Positions 8,355 through 18,036 of a stretch of 64,000 bases of DNA are shown in pieces. Each line of letters begins with the position of its first letter. Position 1 is the stretch's first letter. A program made the translations under genes and the position numbers. Below the pieces are notes generated by a model. The model was not told where the DNA came from, ran no database searches, and was given only the letters and a program-made list of their open reading frames with translations. Origin of the DNA: Oscillospiraceae bacterium (GTDB taxonomy: Bacteria > Bacillota > Clostridia > Oscillospirales > Ruminococcaceae); contig JAKSPJ010000003.1 of assembly GCA_024404915.1 (NCBI GenBank), positions 1 through 64,000 on the forward strand, given 5' to 3'.

Positions 8355-8414
8355 CACATCCGGAAATTACTGCGGCAGCGCAGGAGAACGGTATGTGTCT
8401 GAACCAAACCATAG

Positions 8415-8717
<303 letters not shown>

Positions 8718-8753
8718 TTTCGCTGACGTCATTGTACGTTGAAAGGAGAATAA

Positions 8754-10382
<1,629 letters not shown>

Positions 10383-10405
10383 TATCCGCCGTTTTCAGTA
10401 TGATG

Positions 10406-10443
10406 AAAAAGAGACACCATCCGGATGGTGTCTCTTTTGTTTA
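10406..10443 (+). terminator. Terminator of groESL
   Basis: A 16-bp perfect stem, AAAAGAGACACCATCC with GGATGGTGTCTCTTTT (10407-10438), followed by a T-rich stretch. Confidence 0.92.
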
Positions 10444-10502
10444 TGCGGCGCAATCATTGGGTATTGCCGCAATTTGAATATTGAATTTATTCGCTTTATC
10501 CC

Positions 10503-10531
10503 TTGACAAATCATTGAAAAAAGAGTATTAT
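10503..10531 (+). promoter_or_regulatory. Sigma-A promoter of the GH9 cellulase gene
   Basis: Consensus TTGACA (10503-10508), 17-bp spacer and TATTAT (10526-10531). The start codon is ~60 nt downstream of the -10. Confidence 0.75.
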
Positions 10532-10591
10532 AATAAAGACAGTATGTGCAAAAGAGGGGCATACTGCGAAATTTTAAGAGGGGGTTTTTTT

Positions 10592-12946
10592 ATGAAATCT
10601 AAAAGAATTGCTGCAGTAATTTCTGCGGCGGTGCTTGCTGCCTCTGCTGTACCGACAGCAGGTATGCAGGTATCAGCAGCCGGCTCTAAGTACAATTACG
10701 CGGAGGCACTGCAAAAATCCATGTTTTTCTATGAGGTACAGCAGTCCGGAATTCTTCCGGAGTGGAACAGTGTATCCTGGAGAGCGGATTCCATGGTGAA
10801 GGAGGATGGTACTCCGGGTGACGTCGTTGACGGCGGCTGGTACGATGCAGGTGACCACTATAAGTTTACGCTTACAAATGCGTATTCTGCATCCATTATG
10901 GCATGGGGCTATCTCCAGTACAAGGATGCCATCAAGAATGCAGGCCTGGAAGAACTCTTCAGAAAGAATATTCAGTGGGGAATTGATTATGTTCTGAATT
11001 GTGACCTTGGCGACGGTACCATGATTGGTACGATCGGTGACGAGGATGACCACGTTGTATGGTGCAGTGCTGAGGTATATCTCAGAAAGCATACTCTGAA
11101 GTTTGGAAATGAGGAAAGAACCTATGATACACTTTCTGACTCATCCACATTTGCGCTTTCTGCTGCTGTGCTGGCACAGGGCTACATGATGTTCAAGGAT
11201 ATTGATGCAGAGAAGGCTGCTGAATATCTCAAGCATGCCAAGAGCCTTTTCAAAACTGCTGATGCCAACCGTTCGCTGGATAATCAGGGCTTGCAGAAGA
11301 ATTTCTATCCTGCAACTTCCTGGGTGGACGACTGTATGTATGCTGCAAACTGGCTCTATATGGCAACAGGCGACAAGAGCTATCTTGAGCTGATTAAGTC
11401 TGATTATATTGCAGAATTCCCGCTTGAAAACCAGTCTACAGACAGAAAGTACACATGGGGCCTTTGCTGGGATGATACATCCCAGGCTGCAGCATTGCTC
11501 TATGCAATTAACTCTGGGGAGACGGAATGGATTGACCATGTTTCCCACCATCTGGAATACTGGATGGACGGCTACGGCGGCAAGAAGGTTGATTATACAC
11601 CTGATGGCCTTGCATGGCTCTTTAACTGGGGCTGTCTCCGTCACGCTGCAAATACTGCATGGATTGCAGAAATTGCATCTGATACAATCTTCGCAAATAA
11701 TGCTTCGCTTTCTGACAGATACCGCACATGGGCAAAGGGCCAGATGGATTATATGTTTGGTGATAATGCACTTGGCCTCAGCTATGTGCTTGGTATGGGT
11801 GAGAAGAATCCGACTGCGATTCACCACAGAACAACATCCGGTATTCACGATGACCACTGGAATGAACTGGGCCAGGAATCCGGCTCTACCGGCGGAGAAG
11901 AATGGCAGACAGAGTATGCACATACACTTTATGGTGCATTGATCGGCGGTCCTGACTCCAAGGGCCAGTATGGCGATTATAAGGTTTCCGACTATCAGTA
12001 TACAGAAGTTGCAATCGACTACAATGCAGGCTACACAGCTGCACTGTGTGCTTTGATTGATCAGTACGGCGGAAAACCGCTGGCTGATTTCCCGCAGGCT
12101 GAAACACCGAAGTGGGCTGAATGGGAAGTTGCTGCCGTATTGAATGGCTCCGGCGCAAGCTATACTGAAATCAAGGCGTGGGCAATGAACCACACTGCAT
12201 GGCCGACCCGTGTGCAGAAGGATGTTGAATATCACTACTTCTTTGATGTGACAGAACTGCTGGATGCAGGCCTGACAGTTGATCAGATTAAGGTAGAAGG
12301 AAAGTCACAGCAGTATTCAGCTGGCGAGCAGGGATATGCAACCGTTTTCGGACCGTACCTCTTCAAGGATAATATCTACTACGCAAATATAAAGTTTGAA
12401 GACGGCAGAGCGATTATGCCGACAGGTCAGTCTGAACACCGTGATGAGGTGCAGTTCCGTATCTCCATTCCGGATGCAATTGAAGGCAAGCCTACCACAG
12501 GTGCATGGGATCCTGCAAATGACTGGTCCTACAAAGGAGTTGAAGATGCTACAAGCCTGAAGTCCGCTGATTCCTTGAATGAGCACATTACCATGTATGT
12601 CAATGGCAAGCTTGTCTGGGGTGAAGAGCCGGATGGCACAAAGGGCAATTGCTCTGCTGATATCGAGGTTAAGGATATTGGTACTACTCCTGTTCCGGGA
12701 ACAAGCGGGACAACTACAACAACTGTTGACGTTGACTCCGATATATTTCTCGGAGACACTACCTGTGATAAAACTGTCGATGTTGCCGACGCTGTTCTGC
12801 TTGCTCGTGCTCTTGCTGAAGATTCTGAAGCGGAGATTACATCACAGGGCAAACTGAATGCAGATGCAAACCGTGACAACAAACTGACCAGCGACGATGT
12901 TGTTCTGATTCTGCAGCATGTTGCAAAGCTGATTGTATTGAAGTAA
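10592..12946 (+). CDS. Secreted cellulosomal GH9 endoglucanase with CBM3 and dockerin
   Basis: 784 aa. A signal peptide (~1-29, VSA/AG) is followed by a glycoside hydrolase family 9 catalytic domain (~33-505), a family 3 carbohydrate-binding module (~510-690, starting near AEWEVAAVLNGSG), a short GTTTTTVD linker, and a type I dockerin (721-784). GH9 catalytic features are visible: DGGWYDAGDHYKF with Asp85 and Asp88, and the acid Glu472 in TEVAIDYNAGYTAAL. GH9-CBM3 enzymes cut cellulose, often processively. The dockerin would plug the enzyme into a cohesin scaffold on the cell surface; its first loop (DTTCDKTVDVAD) has Thr-Cys in place of the usual Asx. The start at MKSKR is chosen because a 9-nt purine-rich site (AAGAGGGGG) precedes it; upstream in-frame codons fall close to the promoter. 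Confidence 0.95.
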   Translation: MKSKRIAAVISAAVLAASAVPTAGMQVSAAGSKYNYAEALQKSMFFYEVQQSGILPEWNSVSWRADSMVKEDGTPGDVVDGGWYDAGDHYKFTLTNAYSASIMAWGYLQYKDAIKNAGLEELFRKNIQWGIDYVLNCDLGDGTMIGTIGDEDDHVVWCSAEVYLRKHTLKFGNEERTYDTLSDSSTFALSAAVLAQGYMMFKDIDAEKAAEYLKHAKSLFKTADANRSLDNQGLQKNFYPATSWVDDCMYAANWLYMATGDKSYLELIKSDYIAEFPLENQSTDRKYTWGLCWDDTSQAAALLYAINSGETEWIDHVSHHLEYWMDGYGGKKVDYTPDGLAWLFNWGCLRHAANTAWIAEIASDTIFANNASLSDRYRTWAKGQMDYMFGDNALGLSYVLGMGEKNPTAIHHRTTSGIHDDHWNELGQESGSTGGEEWQTEYAHTLYGALIGGPDSKGQYGDYKVSDYQYTEVAIDYNAGYTAALCALIDQYGGKPLADFPQAETPKWAEWEVAAVLNGSGASYTEIKAWAMNHTAWPTRVQKDVEYHYFFDVTELLDAGLTVDQIKVEGKSQQYSAGEQGYATVFGPYLFKDNIYYANIKFEDGRAIMPTGQSEHRDEVQFRISIPDAIEGKPTTGAWDPANDWSYKGVEDATSLKSADSLNEHITMYVNGKLVWGEEPDGTKGNCSADIEVKDIGTTPVPGTSGTTTTTVDVDSDIFLGDTTCDKTVDVADAVLLARALAEDSEAEITSQGKLNADANRDNKLTSDDVVLILQHVAKLIVLK

Positions 12947-12978
12947 TTTGATTTTATACGGATGGCAGATAAACACAG

Positions 12979-13014
12979 AAAGGCAGTATTCTCATTTGAG
13001 AGTACTGCCTTTTC
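12979..13014. terminator. Shared bidirectional terminator of the GH9 gene and folA
   Basis: A long stem, AAAGGCAGTATTCTCA with TGAGAGTACTGCCTTT, with A and T runs on its flanks. The folA stop codon (12992-12994) lies inside the left arm. Confidence 0.85.
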
Positions 13015-13477
13015 TATGATATACAGTGCGTGTATAGCGTATTTCTTCTCCGCCTTCTTCCAGGATTTCTTTTTCGAAATCCATGATGCGGAAAGCCGGA
13101 AAAAAGGTGTCGCCATCTGGGATAATGGTATGGATTTCCGTCAGATAGATGCTGTCCGCAATGGGTATTGCCTCTGCAAACAGCCCCGCACCTCCGGCGA
13201 TGAACAGCTTTTGATCCGGAAACAGTGCGATTGCCTGCGGAAGGGAAGAAACAGTATATAGATTTTCACCTGTGAATCTGCGGATGCGGGATACAATCAC
13301 ATTGATGCGATTCGGAAGCGGGTGCCCGATTTCTTCATAGGTTCTGCGCCCCATGATGACGACATGATTGGTGGTCAGCTCACGGAACTGGCGCTGTTCC
13401 CCCGGAATATTCCAGGGAATTCTGCCCTGTCTGCCAATGACATTGTTTTGTGAACGTGCCGCAATCAGGGCAATCAT
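12992..13477 (-). CDS. folA: Dihydrofolate reductase
   Basis: 161 aa, typical DHFR length. MIALIAARSQNNVIGRQGRIPWNIPGEQRQF contains the N-terminal substrate site; the catalytic acid position after IPWN-IPG is Glu instead of the Asp of E. coli. VVIMGRRTYEEIG and LFIAGGAGLFAEAIP are the NADPH-binding signatures. It reduces dihydrofolate to tetrahydrofolate. A start at 13489 is possible, but the ATG at 13477 gives the classic 4-nt ATGA overlap with the upstream MaoC gene and a GGAAGGA site at correct spacing. Last gene of the sdpR-sdpI-maoC-folA series. Confidence 0.95.
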   Translation of the reverse strand: MIALIAARSQNNVIGRQGRIPWNIPGEQRQFRELTTNHVVIMGRRTYEEIGHPLPNRINVIVSRIRRFTGENLYTVSSLPQAIALFPDQKLFIAGGAGLFAEAIPIADSIYLTEIHTIIPDGDTFFPAFRIMDFEKEILEEGGEEIRYTRTVYHRKGSTLK

Positions 13478-13911
13478 TGTTCCTTCCATTTTCTTTTTAC
13501 CACTGTTTCTGTGGTGTCACGCATAACAAGCTGACCATTCTGGTTTACGATATCAATGGTCAGTTCCACCAGTCCGTTTTTTGCATTGCGTTCCGTCATG
13601 TTTGTGATAACGGCTGTACCGGTCAGCTCATCATCTGCAAAAACCGGCATAAACCATTCGATTTTTGTAGAAAGTCCGGCAATCAGCTCTGTACCGAATA
13701 AATCCTTTTCCAGATACTTTGCCCAGACACTCATGAAGGACATAACGCCCGGTGCAATCAGCTGCCCGAAGTGTGTTGTTCTGGCATATTCTTCATCGGT
13801 ATGGAGCGGTACATTGTCGTAGCGTTCTGCAAATGCAATCATTTCTTCTTTTTCGATTCGTGCAGGCTCTAGTGTAATGGTCATTCCTTTTTGCAGTTCT
13901 TCAAAAAACAT
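13474..13911 (-). CDS. MaoC-like hot-dog dehydratase/hydratase
   Basis: 145 aa. A single hot-dog domain with the MaoC/(R)-hydratase motif (YDNVPLHTDEEYA, catalytic Asp and His) and IAPGVMSFM. Members hydrate trans-2-enoyl-CoA or -ACP; the true substrate here is unknown. An AGAGGAAG site precedes the ATG. Its stop overlaps the folA start by 4 nt and its start is 35 nt past the sdpI stop, so it is probably part of the same transcript. There is no obvious metabolic link to DHFR or SdpI. Confidence 0.85.
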   Translation of the reverse strand: MFFEELQKGMTITLEPARIEKEEMIAFAERYDNVPLHTDEEYARTTHFGQLIAPGVMSFMSVWAKYLEKDLFGTELIAGLSTKIEWFMPVFADDELTGTAVITNMTERNAKNGLVELTIDIVNQNGQLVMRDTTETVVKRKWKEQ

Positions 13912-13946
13912 AGGCTTCCTCTTTTCGGCTTATTTCAGTATGGATA

Positions 13947-14606
13947 TCAGTGGTCTTCTCTGTGCAGATAGGCATAGAAGCAGATTGCGACGATATCGGC
14001 AGTGAGAATTGTCATAGAAAGGCAAAGGGACAGTACCATATTCCAATGCAGCAGCATGGATAATGCGGTCAGCAGTATCATGATAAGACCGCTTCCGACC
14101 ATAATTTTTCCGGCGATTCTGTGGGTGCGCTTCCAGCAGACAGCGTTCTCCAGTGTCCATTTGATTTTGAGTCCCAGTACGTTGTTCTGCTCAACTACGG
14201 GCATATAGTTGCCGATGCAGATGAACACGGCAGCTATGGTAAGCAGCAGCATGGCGGGATACCAGGAACCGTTGATGCGTTCACCCAATGTCACATTCTG
14301 CTTCATCATGAACAGCATAATCCAGCCGATGGCTGCGATGAACAGAGAAATAAAGGCATTGATTTTTTTCGGCAGTGCATCGTCGCTCTGCTTGCTGGTT
14401 TTTATGACAAGCGGTGTGAGGAGTGCCATGATGCATGCAATGGCAGGGAGCACAATGGCACCCCATTTGGAACCGACGCCGTCACATACGAATTCTGCGT
14501 TGAAATGGGTTGGTACAGTGTCCGGCATAGTGCGCAGAATGACAAAAAAGGAGACAGCAAGATTTATCAGTGTCAGAATGCAAAGGGTAATATTCATTTT
14601 TTTCAT
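13947..14606 (-). CDS. sdpI: SdpI-family immunity-type membrane protein (DUF1648)
   Basis: 219 aa with six hydrophobic segments. The N-terminal part (FFVILRTMPDTVPTHFNAEFVCDGVGSKWGAIVLP) is the DUF1648 signature, and the later part (MPVVEQNNVLGLKIKWTLENAVCWKRTHRIAGK) is the SdpI signature. In B. subtilis SdpI protects against the toxin SdpC and sequesters the repressor SdpR. Here it overlaps an SdpR-like ArsR gene by 4 nt, the same order as the Bacillus sdpRI operon, but no sdpABC toxin genes lie nearby. A wider role in envelope-stress sensing is possible. Confidence 0.88.
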   Translation of the reverse strand: MKKMNITLCILTLINLAVSFFVILRTMPDTVPTHFNAEFVCDGVGSKWGAIVLPAIACIMALLTPLVIKTSKQSDDALPKKINAFISLFIAAIGWIMLFMMKQNVTLGERINGSWYPAMLLLTIAAVFICIGNYMPVVEQNNVLGLKIKWTLENAVCWKRTHRIAGKIMVGSGLIMILLTALSMLLHWNMVLSLCLSMTILTADIVAICFYAYLHREDH

Positions 14607-14890
14607 GATTGTTCCTCCTGTTCAATACGGCCAAAGGCGGTGGAAAGCTGCATAAGAAATTCCTGGAAAACAGTCAGATTCAGACTGTAGGTAATGGTCT
14701 GCTTTTCCTTTTTGGATGTCACCAGATCTGCTTCACGCAAAATTTTCAGGTGGTGAGAAATGGTGGCGTTGGAAACGGGAAAGGCAGCAGAGATTTCACC
14801 TGCCGTTTTATCCTCTTTCTGCAGCATGGTGAGGATTTCACGGCGGATAGGGTCTGCCAGAGCACCCCAGATATCTTTCACAGATATCAC
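14603..14890 (-). CDS. sdpR: ArsR-family repressor, SdpR-like
   Basis: 95 aa winged-helix regulator: IWGALADPIRREILTMLQKEDKTAGEISAAF, then the recognition helix region VSNATISHHLKILREADLV and the wing KKEKQTITYSLN. No metal-binding CxC motif, as in SdpR-type rather than metal-sensing ArsR proteins. The leader contains a perfect 12-bp palindrome overlapping the -10, the expected autoregulatory operator. It is the first gene of the unit and is coupled to sdpI by an ATGA overlap. Confidence 0.9.
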   Translation of the reverse strand: MISVKDIWGALADPIRREILTMLQKEDKTAGEISAAFPVSNATISHHLKILREADLVTSKKEKQTITYSLNLTVFQEFLMQLSTAFGRIEQEEQS

Positions 14891-14940
14891 CTCGTTTTCA
14901 GATTGTGTATGGACAAACAGCTGCGGATTCCGGAATCACA

Positions 14941-14970
14941 AATGTATTTAGATGTTTGTCTAAATACATT
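14941..14970. promoter_or_regulatory. Operator palindrome of the sdpR operon
   Basis: AATGTATTTAGA (14941-14952), 6-nt TGTTTG spacer, TCTAAATACATT (14959-14970): a perfect 12+12 inverted repeat. It overlaps the -10 and the start of transcription of the sdpR promoter, an ideal position for repression by SdpR itself (inference). Confidence 0.8.
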
Positions 14971-14996
14971 ATAGCACATTTGGAATGTGTTGTCAA
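14968..14996 (-). promoter_or_regulatory. Consensus sigma-A promoter of sdpR-sdpI-maoC-folA
   Basis: On the minus strand, TTGACA (14991-14996), 17-bp spacer and TATAAT (14968-14973), a perfect consensus. The last bases of the -10 are part of the operator palindrome. Confidence 0.85.
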
Positions 14997-15040
14997 GAGG
15001 TATTTTGAAATTTATCTAAATACTAAAAACAGAGGTATAC

Positions 15041-15069
15041 TTGACAAAAAAAATATTATATGATAGAAT
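15041..15069 (+). promoter_or_regulatory. Sigma-A promoter of trmL
   Basis: TTGACA (15041-15046), 17-bp spacer, TAGAAT (15064-15069). A sequence matching one arm of the sdpR operator (TCTAAATACT, 15015-15024) lies 16 bp upstream of the -35. Confidence 0.75.
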
Positions 15070-15105
15070 GTAGGCAATCTTTCGTTTACAAAAGGAGCGT
15101 TGAAA

Positions 15106-15654
15106 TTGCATAAACTGAATTTTGTTTTGGTGGAGCCGCGCATTCCGCAGAATACAGGCAGTATTGCAAGAACCTGCGCTGTGACAGGTGCAGCTCTGCA
15201 TCTGATTCATCCGCTTGGCTTTCGCATTGATGATGCAAAGCTGAAGCGTGCAGGTCTGGATTACTGGGACAAACTGGACATTTACCATTATGATAATATA
15301 GAAGCATTTTTTGCGGCACACCCTGCCGCCGGAGCTGAAAATCCGTATTTTTATTTTACTGCGAAAACCGGTACGCTATACACAGATGTGCAGTATCCGT
15401 CGGAAACCTATCTGTTTTTTGGGCGGGAAGATACGGGCCTGGATGATGCATTCCTGAAGGAACATCCGGAGCGATGTGTGCGGATTCCGATGCGTGAAAC
15501 ACTGCGCTGCCTGAATCTTTCCAACTCGGTGGCAGTTGCCGCCTATGAGGTGCTGCGCCAGCATCAGTTTGAAGGTCTGACCAGTGACGGCAGATGGGCA
15601 AAAGCTGAATGGGAACCGGAAACACCCAGAGAATACGATATCAGTCAGATATAA
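15106..15654 (+). CDS. trmL: tRNA (cytidine/uridine-34 2'-O)-methyltransferase, SPOUT family
   Basis: 182 aa. The SpoU/SPOUT motifs are clear: NFVLVEPRIPQNTGSIARTCA at the N-terminus, FFGREDTGLDDAFL in the middle, and IPMRETLRCLNLSNSVAVAAYE, which forms the knotted SAM site, at the C-terminus. TrmL methylates the ribose of wobble position 34 of leucine tRNAs. Two in-frame TTG codons exist; the one at 15106 is 8 nt after GGAG, whereas the first (15100) is only 2 nt away, so 15106 is preferred. It is followed by degV after 18 nt. Confidence 0.93.
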   Translation: MHKLNFVLVEPRIPQNTGSIARTCAVTGAALHLIHPLGFRIDDAKLKRAGLDYWDKLDIYHYDNIEAFFAAHPAAGAENPYFYFTAKTGTLYTDVQYPSETYLFFGREDTGLDDAFLKEHPERCVRIPMRETLRCLNLSNSVAVAAYEVLRQHQFEGLTSDGRWAKAEWEPETPREYDISQI

Positions 15655-15672
15655 GGAAAGGAAACACGCAAT

Positions 15673-16551
15673 ATGACAACACAGAAGATCAAACTCATGA
15701 CGGATTCCGTCAGCGATATTTCTAAGGAACAGGCAGAGGAATATGGCATTCATATGCTGTATATGGCCATTACAGTGGATGGTCAGGGATATCGGGAGGA
15801 ACTGGATTTTACCAAAGAAAAATTTTATAAGATGATTGCGGAATGCAGGGAGTTTCCCTCCACTGCACAGCAGACTCCCTTTGAAATTCAGGAAGCATAT
15901 GAGCAGATTGCAGCAGAGGGATATACAGATTTGATTTATACCACCATTGGTGCAGGCGGTTCCGGCACCTATGCCAATGCGGAGTATGCCCGTGAACAGT
16001 TTCAGAAGGAACATCCCAACTGTACCATGCGCATTCATCTGGTAGACGGCAGAAACTATACTGCTGCCTATGGATATCCGGTACTGGAAGCGGCAAAGAA
16101 ACTGAAGAATGGCGCAAGTGCAGAGGAATTGGTGGAGTATCTTGATGACTGGACCAGCCATGCCGGTTTGTATTTTGTGCCGAAGACGCTGAAATATGTG
16201 AAGCGTTCCGGCAGAGTCAGTGCGGCAGCTGCCTTTGCAGGGGAACTGCTGGGGCTCAAGCCGTTTTGCCGCATTGTCAACTGCAAGTCCTCTGTGCTGC
16301 AGAAGATTCGCGGAGAGCAGAATGTGATTCCGAAAATGGTGGAGGTTGTTAAGAATGACATTCAGCCTCAGTCTCCTTATGTAATTCTGACAGGCTGTGA
16401 TGACACAATGTCAAAGGCATTTGGGGAAGCATTGACCAAAGCGTTAGGTTATCCGCCGGAGTATTATTGGAATATCGGTGCAGCCATCTGCTGCAATGCC
16501 GGTCCTGATGTGGTTGGATTTGCAATTAAGCGCAAAGATAATCTGGATTGA
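15673..16551 (+). CDS. DegV family fatty-acid-binding protein
   Basis: 292 aa. KLMTDSVSDISKEQAEEYGIHML at the N-terminus and FPSTAQQTPFEIQEAYEQ are the DegV family signatures; GAGGSGTYANAEYA and the C-terminal FAIKRKDNLD complete the fold. DegV (FakB-like) proteins bind a single fatty acid and, where a FakA kinase exists, present it for phosphorylation to acyl-phosphate. Which fatty acid is bound cannot be told. AAGGAAA precedes the ATG. It is in the same transcription unit as trmL. Confidence 0.92.
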   Translation: MTTQKIKLMTDSVSDISKEQAEEYGIHMLYMAITVDGQGYREELDFTKEKFYKMIAECREFPSTAQQTPFEIQEAYEQIAAEGYTDLIYTTIGAGGSGTYANAEYAREQFQKEHPNCTMRIHLVDGRNYTAAYGYPVLEAAKKLKNGASAEELVEYLDDWTSHAGLYFVPKTLKYVKRSGRVSAAAAFAGELLGLKPFCRIVNCKSSVLQKIRGEQNVIPKMVEVVKNDIQPQSPYVILTGCDDTMSKAFGEALTKALGYPPEYYWNIGAAICCNAGPDVVGFAIKRKDNLD

Positions 16552-16575
16552 ATAAAAGCACTGCTGTGCAAAGAA

Positions 16576-16614
16576 CACCGTATACAGCCGATATGCTGTG
16601 TGCGGTGCTTTGCT
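16576..16614 (+). terminator. Probable terminator of trmL-degV
   Basis: Stem CACCGTATACAGC / GCTGTGTGCGGTG with two G-U pairs, followed by a short CTTT. The U tract is poor. Confidence 0.5.
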
Positions 16615-16626
16615 GTCAGATATCCC

Positions 16627-16655
16627 TTGACAAGTGCAGGAATGTGTGGTATAAT
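16627..16655 (+). promoter_or_regulatory. Promoter of tRNA-Ala
   Basis: Perfect consensus TTGACA (16627-16632), 17-bp spacer, TATAAT (16650-16655), 9 nt before the tRNA. Confidence 0.85.
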
Positions 16656-16663
16656 GAATTTAT

Positions 16664-16739
16664 GGGCTCGTAGCTCAGTTGGGAGAGCGCTGCGTTCGCA
16701 ACGCAGAGGCCGAGGGTTCGATCCCCTTCGGGTCCACCA
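16664..16739 (+). tRNA. tRNA-Ala (CGC)
   Basis: Acceptor GGGCTCG (16664-16670) pairs with CGGGTCC, D arm TAGCTCAGTTGGGAGAGCG, anticodon stem CTGCG/CGCAG around TTCGCAA (anticodon CGC, reads GCG), and T arm GGGTTCGATCCCC. The terminal CCA is encoded (16737-16739). Confidence 0.95.
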
Positions 16740-16744
16740 TTTTC

Positions 16745-16774
16745 AATGCGTAACCGAATTGGTTGCGCATTTTC
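16745..16774 (+). terminator. Terminator of tRNA-Ala
   Basis: AATGCGTAACC / GGTTGCGCATT stem (one G-U pair) followed by T-rich sequence. Confidence 0.8.
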
Positions 16775-16782
16775 TATTTCCC

Positions 16783-16811
16783 TTGACAGAACCAAAATAA
16801 TATGCTATAGT
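16783..16811 (+). promoter_or_regulatory. Promoter of the U32-like gene
   Basis: TTGACA (16783-16788), 17-bp spacer, TATAGT (16806-16811), ~34 nt before the GTG start. Confidence 0.75.
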
Positions 16812-16844
16812 AAGAATACCATTGAATGAAAGGGTGAAATTTGC

Positions 16845-17801
16845 GTGAGAGCAAGATTCCATTTGCCTGATTTTGCAGGGCATTTCAAGTTTAATCTGGT
16901 GTTTACAGAATTACTGGCAAGGAAGCCTGAGTTTTTTCGTGAGGGCGTAGAGATTGCATCCGTATACGGCGTGTTTCCTCCTGCATTATGGAATGGCGGA
17001 AGAGTACAGAGCGGTTATTGTGATGAGCGTTTTATCAAAGGGGTTCTTCAGGCGTTTAATAAGAGAGGCATTCCGCTGCGTTTTACCTTTACGAATCCGA
17101 TGATTGAAGAACAGCATCTGTCTGATCCGCTTTGCAACAAGATTATGCAGTATGCAGATAATGGCCTGAATGAGGTGATTGTGGCATCTCCGCTGCTGGA
17201 AGATTACATCCGCAGCCGCTATCCGGGCTATAAAATCACAAGCTCCACCTGCAAGCGCATTACAGAGCCGGAGCGTCTGCTTTCAGAAGTGGAAAAGGAT
17301 TATCATATCGTTGTGATTGATTATGACCTGAATCATGATTTTGAAACGCTGGAAAAAATACCGGATAAGAAAAAATGCGAATTGCTGGTAAATGCCTGCT
17401 GTAATGCAGGATGTCCGGTTCGTTCAGAGCATTACCGTGCCATTGGAAAGATGCAGATTGTTTTTGCAGAGCATATGCGGACACATCCGAATCAGCCTTT
17501 GTCTGTGCAGGCAATGGAGCAGAAACATCCCGGAGTAATGAAATATGATAACTGCCCTTGTTCAGAGCGGACACTGTTTGATATTACGGGGCTGCCGAAT
17601 CATATTTCGCCTGAGGAAATCTGGGAACAGTATATTCCCATGGGATTTGAACAGTTTAAGATTGAGGGCCGTTCCTTCCAGACGCTGAATCTGATAGAGC
17701 ATTATCTGTACTATATGATTCGGCCGGAGTGGAAAAATCAGGCAAGATATGCGTTTATGCAGCTTCTTGAGGTCAACGATGTGCTGCATTTTGATGAATA
17801 A
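16845..17801 (+). CDS. U32-peptidase-like protein with a cysteine cluster
   Basis: 318 aa. Not a firmly recognised family. The layout resembles the TIM-barrel half of U32-family proteins (UbiU/UbiV, RlhA type): a barrel-like N-terminal part with NEVIVASPLLEDYIRSRYP and KITSSTCKRI, a central IVVIDYDLNHDFETLEKI, then ELLVNACCNAGCPVRSEHY and, ~50 residues later, DNCPCSERTLFDITGLP. These clustered cysteines could hold an Fe-S cluster, as known for several U32 relatives. The C-terminal segment includes GFEQFKIEGRSFQTLNLIEHYL, close to the FKIEGR motif of U32 proteins. Start is GTG at 16845, 8 nt after AGGGTG. It is monocistronic with its own promoter and terminator. Function unknown. Confidence 0.7.
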   Translation: MRARFHLPDFAGHFKFNLVFTELLARKPEFFREGVEIASVYGVFPPALWNGGRVQSGYCDERFIKGVLQAFNKRGIPLRFTFTNPMIEEQHLSDPLCNKIMQYADNGLNEVIVASPLLEDYIRSRYPGYKITSSTCKRITEPERLLSEVEKDYHIVVIDYDLNHDFETLEKIPDKKKCELLVNACCNAGCPVRSEHYRAIGKMQIVFAEHMRTHPNQPLSVQAMEQKHPGVMKYDNCPCSERTLFDITGLPNHISPEEIWEQYIPMGFEQFKIEGRSFQTLNLIEHYLYYMIRPEWKNQARYAFMQLLEVNDVLHFDE

Positions 17802-17807
17802 AAGAGA

Positions 17808-17847
17808 AAAGGCGGTATCCTTTTGCCAAGAGGATACTGCCTTTCGT
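17808..17847 (+). terminator. Terminator of the U32-like gene
   Basis: AAAGGCGGTATCC (17808-17820) pairs with GGATACTGCCTTT (17832-17844) with one G-U pair, followed by a short T-rich tail. Confidence 0.8.
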
Positions 17848-17956
17848 TTGATTAGGGCTTTTTTGTGTCGCTTTATGCCTTAGTATTGTGCAGAATGAAT
17901 ATGCTGAATGCGAAATGAAACAGAAATCACAGCATAACAAACAAATATACAATAAA

Positions 17957-17989
17957 CCTATTGACGAAATAGGAATTGTATGATATAAT
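17957..17989 (+). promoter_or_regulatory. Promoter of cysK with overlapping inverted repeat
   Basis: TTGACG (17961-17966), 17-bp spacer, TATAAT (17984-17989). A 6+6 inverted repeat CCTATT-N5-AATAGG (17957-17973) sits on the -35 box. It could be an operator for a cysteine-metabolism repressor such as a CymR-type Rrf2 protein; that identity is speculative. Confidence 0.65.
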
Positions 17990-18036
17990 CTAACCATACC
18001 AAACAGATACAAAAAACTCGTTAGGAGGAAATGAAT

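Noticed and set aside
10481..10591. N-terminal extension of the GH9 protein by 37 residues
   Set aside because: It would begin upstream of the -35 box at 10503, and the signal peptide starts naturally at MKSKR with a strong site.
16600..16800. Short open frame spanning tRNA-Ala
   Set aside because: It covers the tRNA and its promoter; no translation signals.
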